NCBI GenBank assembly: GCA_030265885.1
Contig: JAJDGX010000005.1
Coordinates: 1-43,877 of the forward strand
Length of the DNA: 43,877 nt
Direction: 5' to 3'
Origin: Ruminococcaceae bacterium OttesenSCG-928-L11
GTDB taxonomy: Bacteria > Bacillota > Clostridia > Oscillospirales > Ruminococcaceae
Shown: piece after piece, positions 1-7,099 of the stretch
Layout of the letters: each line of letters begins with the position of its first letter
Position numbering within the stretch: position 1 is the stretch's first letter
Notes under the pieces: generated by a model
Databases searched by the model: none
What the model saw: only the letters and a program-made list of their open reading frames with translations
Told to the model about the DNA's origin: nothing
Position numbers and translations under genes: made by a program

Positions 1-1
1 A

Positions 2-421
2 AAGGGGCAGATGCTGGGAGCGAACCTCCTGTTTGGCGACAGCCATGCATATCCGCTCACGGTGTACTGCGAGGCGGATGGAGAAATCCTGCGTGTATCG
101 AAGAAGGCGGTATCGGATTTTCTGCATCATCACGAGTTTGCCATGGCCTTCATCGTCATGCTGTCGCAGAACTCACAGCGGCTCAATCAAAAAATGCGGA
201 TGGGGCTGCACAAAACGCTGCGGGAGAACCTGCTGGAATATTTGGAGGGGCAGGCACGATTGCAAGGGTCGGACATCATCGTGCTGCCTATCAGTAAAAA
301 GCAGCTGGCCGATTACTTAGGCGTGCAGAGACCGTCCCTTTTTCGGGAGCTGAAAAAGCTGGTGGATGAAGGATTGATTGCTTCAAAAACACGATGTATT
401 ACACTCTGCTATCGCATTTGA
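2..421 (+). CDS. Crp/Fnr-family transcriptional regulator, C-terminal part (5' end outside window)
   Basis: The reading frame is open to the window edge (codons K-G-Q precede the first Met at 11), so this is the 3' part of a longer gene. The first half reads as the end of a cyclic-nucleotide-binding-like beta domain followed by a long dimerisation helix. The end reads as a winged helix-turn-helix: LPISKKQLADYLGVQRPSLF is the typical Crp/Fnr recognition segment (about residues 93-112 of the visible part), followed by a short wing. Such proteins activate or repress promoters in response to redox state, nitric oxide or a ligand. No ligand residues are visible in this fragment. It faces the recombinase genes tail to tail and is probably chromosomal flank, not part of the ICE. 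The family call is good; the ligand and targets are unknown. Confidence 0.85.
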   Translation, partial: KGQMLGANLLFGDSHAYPLTVYCEADGEILRVSKKAVSDFLHHHEFAMAFIVMLSQNSQRLNQKMRMGLHKTLRENLLEYLEGQARLQGSDIIVLPISKKQLADYLGVQRPSLFRELKKLVDEGLIASKTRCITLCYRI

Positions 422-506
422 GTGCATGTGTGGTGCGATTTTGCATCATCATGAACGCATGGATGGTAACCGCTATCAATCGTCATAATGTGTAGAAGCG
501 CCAAAC

Positions 507-558
507 AAAATAAATCTTATTTCTATTTAAGGCCATTCGTAGAAATAAGGTTTATTTT
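507..558. repeat. 19-bp inverted repeat, AT-rich hairpin
   Basis: The arms at 507-525 and 540-558 are complementary over 19 positions with one difference, which would be a G-U pair in RNA. The loop is 14 bases. It lies downstream of the Crp/Fnr stop and near the expected ICE end. It could be a terminator or a protein-binding site near the attachment site; the sequence alone does not decide. Confidence 0.7.
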
Positions 559-611
559 TATATGGTATATATTTCTACATATTGCGTTATATGAAAATAT
601 AGATTGCATAT

Positions 612-637
612 TGAGGGGGCGCGGAGGAGCACCCTCA
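612..637 (-). terminator. Possible hairpin terminator after the recombinase operon
   Basis: The ends of this segment (tgaggg and ccctca) pair over about 7 bp around a GC-rich loop. It lies 14 bases beyond the stop codon of the minus-strand gene ending at 651. The T-tract on the minus strand is poor, so this is a weak call. Confidence 0.3.
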
Positions 638-650
638 TGTCAAGCCCCGA

Positions 651-1052
651 CTAAAATTTTGGAGCATCTTTTTCAATCTCCAACTCAGCTCTAAAATCAT
701 ACAAATAGTCAGGCTCATCTTCTCTCGCAGTGTCATAGGGAATGCTAATAAAGGAAACTCCCTCTGCATCGTATCTATCCAGATTATCCTCAGTCCAGTC
801 AATGCGAAAAGAGTTCGGCTTTAGCATAACAACAGTGCCAATGTCCTCGTGAAGCAGCCCCGACAATATGCGCAACCTTTCAGGGCAGAAGGGAGATTCC
901 TCATCTTGCCCGATGTCCATAAAGAGCATAATGTTTTCACACTCCTGCTCCTGCGCAAAGTCAAGAAGGTAATTTGCCCTGATGTTTATAGCGGATACGT
1001 TATAATCACGCAGACAGAAATAAAGCGCAGTAATTTTCTCATCACCCAGCAT
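651..1052 (-). CDS. Serine-recombinase-like protein without catalytic residues
   Basis: This 133-residue protein aligns by eye with the N-terminal catalytic domain of its neighbour at 1042-2598, but it contains only that domain. ITALYFCLRDYN matches VIALYVRLSLED, so the catalytic serine is Arg and the preceding arginine is Cys. The SRFGR-type motif is replaced by NSFRID, while the strand reading GVSFISIP is kept (RFISIND in the neighbour). No zinc ribbon or recombinase domain follows. It starts with an ATG behind GGAGGTG and overlaps the preceding recombinase by 11 bp, so the two are co-translated. The intact frame and good ribosome-binding site argue for a kept, non-catalytic partner rather than decay. 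A role as accessory subunit, directionality factor or inhibitor is inference. Confidence 0.6.
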   Translation of the reverse strand: MLGDEKITALYFCLRDYNVSAINIRANYLLDFAQEQECENIMLFMDIGQDEESPFCPERLRILSGLLHEDIGTVVMLKPNSFRIDWTEDNLDRYDAEGVSFISIPYDTAREDEPDYLYDFRAELEIEKDAPKF

Positions 1053-2598
1053 TTTTTACACCTCCTACATCAGTCACCGCAAAACCAGAGATTGCCCAAT
1101 CAATCTCAATCCGGTTATCTGGATACACATAAATCTTCTTTATGAGCAGCTCCGCCAGTTCGCGGGTCAGCTTGCCGGTTCCGGTCACATCGCTTGCGAT
1201 GGCCCGGACTTTTTTATGCTCCGAGGAAGAAAACTGCATCAGCTCTATATCGTCGGACAGCTTGGCGTGAACCTGTTCCATATGGTCAAGGTCGCGGTCA
1301 AAAATGGACTTTTGCGCCTTGTACTCCTCAAGGGTGATTTGCTTTGACAGATATTCCTCATAAAGCCGCCGTTTTTCATTGCGGAGGGCATAGAGCCTCT
1401 TTTCGTATTCCGCGCGTTGTTCAAGGCGAATATCCAGACTGCTTGCATCGGCAAGGCTGTCAATGCCGAGAATAATTTGCGCCTGCTTCTCGACTATGGA
1501 ATAAACAACTTGCTCCAGCTCGCTCTCCAAAATCTCCATCCGGTGGCACTCCATATGCTCATAACGAGCCGAATAGCGGCACAGGAATGTAGGGCTTTTC
1601 CGCTGCCGTATCAGTGCGTGTTTACAACAACCGCAAAACACCATGCCTCGCAATGGGTACATATGGATGTTCTTTTTGTTGCAAACAATCGGAGGGAACT
1701 TCTCCAGTGTTTTTTGAAACGTTTCCTTGCTGATAATCGCCGGGTGGAAGTCGGGTATTTTGAACCACTCGCTTTCATCACGTCTGCGAACATGATTGCC
1801 GCCGACTTCCGTCACCTTGGATTTGCCGTAGATATAAGTGCCGGTATAGCGTTCATCACGAAGAATGCGGAGAATAATCGCCTTATCCCATATTCCGTTG
1901 GCGCGGGAGATGTCATGGGTCATATCGCCACGGCTGGCCTTGTACTCGCCGGGGGTGGGGATGCCAAGGTCATAGAGCCGCCTTGCAATCATAGAAGCGC
2001 TGTTGCCCTCAAGGGCAAGCTCAAAAATCATCTGCACCACTGGTGCGGTCTGTTCATCAGGAACGAAATGCTTATCTTCACCGGGCAGATAGCCGTAAGG
2101 GGTGCGCTTGTCATGGTACTCACCGCGCCGCATCAGGGCATATTTGGCGCTCTTGTATTTGCGGGAAAGGTCATGGCTGTACTGCTCGTTGATGAGATAG
2201 CGAAACGCCACATCCATGCCGCCGGTGTCATTCTTATAGCGTATGGTGTCAAAGTTATCGTTGATAGAGATAAAACGCACCTTGAACAGAGGGAAAACCT
2301 GTTCAATGAAATAACCGGATTCAAGGCTATTGCGCCCGAAGCGAGAAAAATCCCTGACGATAATGCAGTTAATCTGCAAGGCGCGCACTTTTTCCAAAAG
2401 CTCCTGCATGGCTGGACGCTCAAAGTTTGTGCCGGTATAACCGTTGTCGATAAACTCAAGCACCTCGCAATTATCGCTCTCCGGCATGGCATCAACATAT
2501 TTGTGGAGGGCAAGCAGTTGGTTGTGGATGCTCAGGCTGTCTACCTTGGAATCCTCCAGCGAAAGCCTGACATAAAGGGCAATCACATATTTGCTCAC
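1042..2598 (-). CDS. Large serine recombinase (ICE integrase/excisionase), complete
   Basis: The 518-residue length is normal for large serine recombinases. The N-terminal resolvase domain (about 1-150) has the catalytic motif ALYVRLSLED with Ser13, and later the FSRFGRN motif. It is followed by the Recombinase domain with TPYGY, then a zinc ribbon (FCGCC, a later Cys and ECH, about 315-350), then a long coiled coil (about 390-470) and a short C-terminal domain. These enzymes cut both att sites through a serine-DNA bond and exchange strands to integrate or excise the element. The start is GTG at 2598 behind GGAGGTG, and it overlaps the stop of the upstream gene (GTGA). It is the only recombinase in the window with all catalytic residues, so it is the likely enzyme for ICE excision. 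Confidence 0.93.
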   Translation of the reverse strand: MSKYVIALYVRLSLEDSKVDSLSIHNQLLALHKYVDAMPESDNCEVLEFIDNGYTGTNFERPAMQELLEKVRALQINCIIVRDFSRFGRNSLESGYFIEQVFPLFKVRFISINDNFDTIRYKNDTGGMDVAFRYLINEQYSHDLSRKYKSAKYALMRRGEYHDKRTPYGYLPGEDKHFVPDEQTAPVVQMIFELALEGNSASMIARRLYDLGIPTPGEYKASRGDMTHDISRANGIWDKAIILRILRDERYTGTYIYGKSKVTEVGGNHVRRRDESEWFKIPDFHPAIISKETFQKTLEKFPPIVCNKKNIHMYPLRGMVFCGCCKHALIRQRKSPTFLCRYSARYEHMECHRMEILESELEQVVYSIVEKQAQIILGIDSLADASSLDIRLEQRAEYEKRLYALRNEKRRLYEEYLSKQITLEEYKAQKSIFDRDLDHMEQVHAKLSDDIELMQFSSSEHKKVRAIASDVTGTGKLTRELAELLIKKIYVYPDNRIEIDWAISGFAVTDVGGVKNAG

Positions 2599-3967
2599 GA
2601 TGCCAACACCTCCAGAAACATATTTGATGAGAAACGGAGCGTGATGGTGATTTGCCGCCCCTCATATAAATCAATACGCTGGATGAGCCGGTCTACCAGC
2701 TCGGCGGTCAGCTTGGGATTGCGCCCCAGCTTTTTTGCATCCGTAACAAGGCTGCTGGCCTGTTCCTGCAAGGCGCTCATTTCGGCAAGCTGGCTCTCCA
2801 GCTCCCGAATCCGCACTTTGGCTGCTGCGGATTTTTCCTCATAGTCAGTTTTCATGGAAAAGTATTCGTCCTTGGTAATCGTGCCTGTGACAAGGCTCTC
2901 ATACAGGCTGCGGGCAAAAGTCAATCGCTTCTCATTTTCTCGCCGCGCTGCGGTGATTTCATGGGATATACGCTCCTTTTTCTCGCGCTGAAAAGCGTTG
3001 CCCATAGATATACTCACTGCTGCATCCATAATGAGCGAAAGCTGGCTGCAAACATAGGCGGTGGCGAACTCCAACAGCTCGGTTTCGGGAACGGAAACAA
3101 TACGGCAAGTGCCTTTCCCCATGCGGCTTTGGGTGATGCAGTGCAGATAATAGGCATGGCCGTGGATATACTGGCTTTTCTGCCGGTGTAGTGGTCTGCC
3201 GCAATGCCCACAGAAAATCTTGCCTTTCCAGATGTTCGGGGAATATGCCGTTTTGCGCTGTGCTACGCTGGTTTGCGCCACCTGCTTCCGGAGCTGCTGC
3301 ACAGCGTCAAATACCTCTCGGCTGATGATAGGCTCATGGGTGCCGCGTACCACAATCCATTCCTCACGGGGAACAGGATATTGCTTGTGGTCGATGGATT
3401 TCTGCTTGCCCTGCACCATATCGCCGGTATAAACCTCATCGGTCAGGATTTTGCCCACGGTGAAGGTCTGCCACTGGCCGCTGCCCTTTTGCTTCGGATT
3501 TTTGATGATGCCCTTTTCAAAAGCGTAATGGCTGGGGGTGGATATTCCTTGCAGATTGAGCTTTTTGACAATGGTATTCAGCCCATCGCCCTTATGCGCC
3601 CACTGGAATATCTGCGCAACAACAGGAGCTGCTTCCGGGTCAACAATCAGCTTGTGGCAATCATCGGGGTGCTTGCGATAGCCATAGGGCGCTCTCGAAC
3701 CGTTAAATCCGCCTTCCTGCATAAGCTGTTGCTGCTGCGCCCGAACCTTGCGGCTGATGTCCTTGGCGTAGGCTTCATTTATCATGTTTTTCAGAGGGAG
3801 CATGATGCCGGTGTGGATGCTGTCTTTGTCAGCGGTATCATAATTATCATTCACCGAGATAAAACGGACATTGTGCTGGGGAAAATAGCGCTCTATATAA
3901 AATCCGGTATCAATAACGCTGCGCCCAAGGCGGGAAAGGTCCCCATATGCTATAATTACGACAACAC
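2595..3967 (-). pseudogene. Large serine recombinase missing the catalytic-serine half of its N-terminal domain
   Basis: From about 3960 downwards the minus frame reads the second half of a resolvase domain (GDLSRLGRS, then RFISVNDNYDT), a Recombinase domain (SRAPYGY), a zinc ribbon (FCGHCGRPL) and a coiled coil. The first 60-70 residues, with the Y-x-R-x-S motif, are absent. Upstream of about 3965 the frame stays open to a stop at 4071-4073, but the residues do not resemble a recombinase and contain no ATG, GTG or TTG. The first usable start is GTG 3854, after the catalytic motifs. Recombinase similarity ends at the 11-bp repeat 3957-3967. It overlaps the next recombinase by 4 bp. It may be dead or may still make a DNA-binding protein from GTG 3854. 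Confidence 0.75.
3948..3956 (+). promoter_or_regulatory. Extended -10 promoter for the parB gene
   Basis: The bases tgctataat form a perfect extended -10 element (TG-n-TATAAT). No convincing -35 box lies 17 bp upstream, which is common for extended -10 promoters. Transcription would start near 3963, inside the first tacgacaacac repeat, giving a leader of about 160 bases before the parB start. The promoter lies antisense inside the truncated recombinase gene. Confidence 0.5.
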
Positions 3968-4088
3968 AAAAAACCCAGTAGTTATGCGGGTTTGGCGGGT
4001 TGTCGTTATCCTTTTCCGGGTTGTGAAGCGTTGTTTTGAGGGCAAAATCGCCCCCGAAAAACCGCCCATGTCACATATACGACAACAC
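3957..4088. repeat. 11-bp direct repeats (3957-3967, 4078-4088) around a 110-bp spacer
   Basis: The sequence tacgacaacac occurs at 3957-3967 and again at 4078-4088. A partial inverted copy (gttgtcgt) lies at 4000-4007. The first copy sits at the truncation point of the recombinase and just after a perfect -10 box; the second lies 38 bases before the parB start. Plausible roles are an operator for the ParB-like protein, or a footprint of the rearrangement that removed the recombinase 5' end. Confidence 0.6.
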
Positions 4089-4125
4089 TTTTAAGCCCCG
4101 AAACTGGCAGAAAGGGGAGCATTTT

Positions 4126-5013
4126 ATGCCACGAAAAACACACAAAGGAGGCAATTCCGAAGCAGGCGGCACTCAGCTCACATTCGATTTCTATGGCGGT
4201 GAGCGCATAACAGAAATGCCGCTCACTGAACTTCACACACCTGATCCGCACCCATTTCTGGTGGCGGACGACGAAGCAATGTCATTGCTCGTAGATAGTA
4301 TTAAGCAGTACGGTGTCCGCGAGCCGGGACTTGCCCGCCCTCTCGAAAATGGTGGGTATGAGCTTCTTTGCGGTAATCGCCGCAAGCACGCCTGCGAGCT
4401 TGCCGGACTGCAAACCATGCCGGTCATCATCCGCGAAATGGATGATGAAACCGCAATCATTGCGATGGTGGATTCCAACTTACAGCAGCGCGAGAAGCTT
4501 TTGTACAGCGAGATGGCGTGGGCGTATCGCATGAAGCTGGAGGCGCTCAACCACAGCGGGATAAAAGCAGAGCAAAATTCTATTGATATCTTAATTGAAC
4601 AGACCGGCAAAAGCAAGAACCAGATTTTCCGCCTTGTGAGATTGACCGAGCTTGTGAATGATTTACTGGACATGGTAGATACTCGCCAGCTTGCGTTCAA
4701 TGCCGGTGTGGAGCTATCGTATCTCAGCTATGACGATCAGTTTGTTGTTGTGGATGCGATGAAAAAGCACGAAATCAAGCCATCACTGTCACAGGCGGGG
4801 CGACTAAAGAAGCTGGCGAAAGATGGCAAGCTTACACCAATCTTGATTGACAGTATTCTCTCCGAACCAAAAAAATCCCCTGTCAGCGAGCGAACAGCCA
4901 GACTAAAATATCGCCGCTACTTCCCGCCGGATTACTCGCAAAAGCAGGTGGAATCTGTGATTGTAAGCCTGCTGAAAGACTGGCAGAAGTCGCAGCAAAA
5001 TATAATGTTATGA
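4126..5013 (+). CDS. ParB/Spo0J-like partition or nuclease-domain protein
   Basis: This 295-residue protein has a ParB N-terminal domain at about 30-130: a hydrophobic start (LTELHTPDPHPF), the ExLxxSIxxxG region, the GYELLCGNRRKHACELAG box and the VDSNLQQRE segment. A central helix-turn-helix follows (GKSKNQIFRLVRLTEL). ParB proteins bind palindromic sites and hydrolyse CTP to spread on DNA; ICE-borne copies are thought to help maintain the excised circle or regulate transfer. ATG 4126 is chosen because AAAGGGGAG precedes it at the right distance; the frame runs further up without a site. No ParA is visible in the window. The gene is followed by a strong terminator, so it is its own transcription unit. 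Confidence 0.9.
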   Translation: MPRKTHKGGNSEAGGTQLTFDFYGGERITEMPLTELHTPDPHPFLVADDEAMSLLVDSIKQYGVREPGLARPLENGGYELLCGNRRKHACELAGLQTMPVIIREMDDETAIIAMVDSNLQQREKLLYSEMAWAYRMKLEALNHSGIKAEQNSIDILIEQTGKSKNQIFRLVRLTELVNDLLDMVDTRQLAFNAGVELSYLSYDDQFVVVDAMKKHEIKPSLSQAGRLKKLAKDGKLTPILIDSILSEPKKSPVSERTARLKYRRYFPPDYSQKQVESVIVSLLKDWQKSQQNIML

Positions 5014-5021
5014 CGCAACCC

Positions 5022-5066
5022 AAGCCGCGCCCTCCCTGATCCACGATGGGAGGGCGCGGCTTTTTT
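5022..5066 (+). terminator. Strong rho-independent terminator after parB
   Basis: A perfect GC-rich stem (5022-5036 with 5048-5062) is followed by a run of T (5061-5066). It closes the ParB unit before the DUF3991 gene. Confidence 0.92.
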
Positions 5067-5101
5067 GCGTTTTAACCTAAAAGGAAAGAGAGGCGAAGCC
5101 C

Positions 5102-6613
5102 ATGCCTTGGGTCAGCAAGGAGCAAATTACCCATGCAAAATCTATCCCCATTCTCGATTACATCCTCGCCCATGAGCCGGATAATGTGCGGCGCGTGGGT
5201 GGCGAATACCGCCTGAAAGACCACAGCATCACGATGAGCCACGGCAAATGGCACTGGCAGTCGCAGGGGATCGGCGGAGCGAGCGCCACCGCACTCAACT
5301 ACCTCATCAGTGTTCGCGGTTATAGCTTTGCGGACGCTGTTTTGCATTTGACAGGAACTGCCCCGGCCTACGAAATCACGCCAAAGGCCCGACCACCTAC
5401 TGAGCGCAAAGCGTTTGCCTTGCCGCCACGCAATCAGAATAATAGCCGCGTGGTCGAGTATTTGCAAAAACGCGGTATTGATAAAATGCTCATCCGGCGC
5501 TGCATTGCGGACGGAAGTTTGTACGAAAGCCACCGATATTCCAACTGCGTGTTTGTTGGGCGAGATACTACCGGCAAGGCTCGCTTTGCCGCATTGCGGA
5601 GCACATCGGGTGACTTTAAGCGAGACGCAATCGGCAGTGATAAGCGCTTTGGCTTTATTCTACCGCCCAAAAATAATGCAAGTAACATTGTCGCTGCCTT
5701 TGAATCGCCCATAGATTTACTCAGCCACGCCTGCCTGTTCCCCGATTTTGATGGCTGGCGGCTCTCCCTCGGTGGCACGAGCGTTGCGGCGCTGACCCAC
5801 TTCCTCGAACATCACAGCGAGGTCAATCACTGCGTTATTTGCACCGACAATGATGCCGCAGGAAATCGGGCGGCGGCAAGAATCGCGGAGCTGCCGGACA
5901 TCACAACAAGCCGCGAAATCCCATTACAATGCAAGGATTGGAACGAATTTTTATTACAACAAAAGGAGCTGAATCATTTGGAAGATGTACGCAAGGATAT
6001 TCTATTTCTTGAAGAACCGTTCAAATACCCGGAATCGTTTCGTATCAAAGATGGCGAAAGCGTAAAAATGACCTACTCATATGATGGTGAAACCGAGGTT
6101 TTGAAGTGCCGTTTTATTGACGAGACGCATCTCTATCTTGGAAATAACGCTTATCATATCAGCGAGCTTGCAGAGAGATTGCAAAGGAGCAGAAGCACAG
6201 TTGAGCCGATACCGGGTCAAAAACCAATGCTCGATATCGTCGCCGCAAAGTATGGCGAGCCGCTGAAAGATGTCACCGTCCCCATGACCGAGGCCGCCAT
6301 TCGCAAACAGGTCGGCGGTGCATATACCACAGAATTGATTCAAAATGAAACAAAAACATATACCTATGGCATACTTTTGCGCGGCAAGGAGGGCATGGCA
6401 GTTTGTGGGGTCGGCAGCGATAAAATCTCGCTCACCAGCTTGCATCCATATAATGCTCAGAGCGTTAAGCGCGATCTCAGCACCGAGCCGCCCACGCAGG
6501 CCGAGCCTGCGAAACGGGAATCTCTGCGTGATAAGCTGGAGCGCGGCAAGGAAAAATCGGCGCAGCAAAGCGCTTCTCCCCCCAAGAATCGCAATGCGCA
6601 GGAACTGGAGTGA
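5102..6613 (+). CDS. DUF3991/Toprim-domain protein (primase-like) with shared C-terminal tail
   Basis: The 503-residue protein begins with a DUF3991-type region (about 1-100) with LKDHSITMSHGKWHWQSQ and GGASATALNYLI. A Toprim fold follows, with AAFESPIDLLS and the acidic motif CTDNDAAGNRAA at about 240-255. The family is related to DNA primases and topoisomerases and is usually located next to conjugation genes; primer synthesis on transferred single-stranded DNA is the likely role. Residues about 290-440 form an additional domain that I do not recognise. The end (SLRDKLERGKEKSAQQ ... AQELE) is a basic tail also found, with changes, on four other proteins here. The start ATG 5102 has AAGGAAAGAGAGG upstream. 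The pcfB start lies 9 bases after the stop. Confidence 0.85.
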   Translation: MPWVSKEQITHAKSIPILDYILAHEPDNVRRVGGEYRLKDHSITMSHGKWHWQSQGIGGASATALNYLISVRGYSFADAVLHLTGTAPAYEITPKARPPTERKAFALPPRNQNNSRVVEYLQKRGIDKMLIRRCIADGSLYESHRYSNCVFVGRDTTGKARFAALRSTSGDFKRDAIGSDKRFGFILPPKNNASNIVAAFESPIDLLSHACLFPDFDGWRLSLGGTSVAALTHFLEHHSEVNHCVICTDNDAAGNRAAARIAELPDITTSREIPLQCKDWNEFLLQQKELNHLEDVRKDILFLEEPFKYPESFRIKDGESVKMTYSYDGETEVLKCRFIDETHLYLGNNAYHISELAERLQRSRSTVEPIPGQKPMLDIVAAKYGEPLKDVTVPMTEAAIRKQVGGAYTTELIQNETKTYTYGILLRGKEGMAVCGVGSDKISLTSLHPYNAQSVKRDLSTEPPTQAEPAKRESLRDKLERGKEKSAQQSASPPKNRNAQELE

Positions 6614-6622
6614 TAAGCTTTG

Positions 6623-7099
6623 GTGCAGGAAGAGGTCAACGCCAAAACCGTTGCGCTGTCGGTCAAGGGTATCAAAATTACTGGGCGGCTGCTCGCCAAG
6701 GCCATGCAGGAGTTTCTAAAGCAGGCGCGAAAATCCAAATCCTCGCCTCCTGTGAAGCACGGCAATCAAAGCATCCGAACACTTACCAAGCAGGGCGCGA
6801 GCCTTTCAAGCATTGAGGTTACCGGCGATAACATCGGCAGCTTTCGGAAAACGGCACGAAAATACAATGTGGATTTCGCGCTGAAAAAAGACTCTTCGCA
6901 GACCCCGCCGCGCTGGATTGTGTTTTTCAAGGCAAAGGATGTGGACGCGCTGACAGCGGCGTTTAATGAGTACAGCAAGGCGGCGCTTGTTAAGAAGAAA
7001 AAACCGTCTATGCTGAAAAAATTGCAGAAGTACAAAGAGCGTTCAAAAGAGCTTGCAGCGCCTGTTAAAAACAGAAGCCGTGGGGAGCGTGAGAAATGA
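6623..7099 (+). CDS. PcfB family protein (DUF3801), conjugation accessory factor
   Basis: A protein of 158 residues beginning VQEEVNAKTVALSVKGIK, which matches the usual PcfB start; I therefore choose GTG 6623 rather than TTG 6620. The middle has a compact beta/alpha domain (TKQGASLSSIEV, RWIVFFKAKDVDALTAAF). PcfB-type proteins (pCF10 nomenclature) are relaxosome/coupling-protein partners in Gram-positive conjugation, and here the gene directly precedes virD4. The C-terminus (KPSMLKKLQKYKERSKEL) is the shared tail motif. Its stop overlaps the virD4 start by 4 bp (ATGA), so the two are translationally coupled. A short alternative-frame ORF at 6610-6816 is a shadow. Confidence 0.85.
   Translation: MQEEVNAKTVALSVKGIKITGRLLAKAMQEFLKQARKSKSSPPVKHGNQSIRTLTKQGASLSSIEVTGDNIGSFRKTARKYNVDFALKKDSSQTPPRWIVFFKAKDVDALTAAFNEYSKAALVKKKKPSMLKKLQKYKERSKELAAPVKNRSRGEREK

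Larger units (their letters stand above)
422..650. other. AT-rich gap, probable ICE/chromosome junction region
   Basis: No convincing gene lies here. The first 70 bases are ordinary. From 500 the sequence becomes AT-rich, with a long inverted repeat (507-558) and runs such as tatatggtatatatttctac. It becomes GC-rich again at 612. Large serine recombinase genes normally sit next to one end of their element, and the recombinase genes here point into this gap, so the attachment site is expected in it. I cannot fix the exact core without the other end of the element. The open frame at 488-694 has no ribosome-binding site and overlaps the next gene; I do not regard it as real. Confidence 0.5.

Noticed and set aside
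488-694. 68-codon open frame in the AT-rich gap
   Set aside because: No ribosome-binding site, odd composition, and its end runs into the next gene.
1417-2844. 475-codon open frame on the plus strand
   Set aside because: It is antisense to the two recombinase genes; the product has no domain features and no ribosome-binding site. The minus frame has clear catalytic motifs.
3204-4094. 296-codon open frame on the plus strand
   Set aside because: Antisense to the truncated recombinase, with no recognisable domain; it arises from codon bias in the opposite strand.
6610-6816. 68-codon open frame overlapping pcfB
   Set aside because: It overlaps PcfB in another frame and lacks family features; PcfB's start and length are typical.
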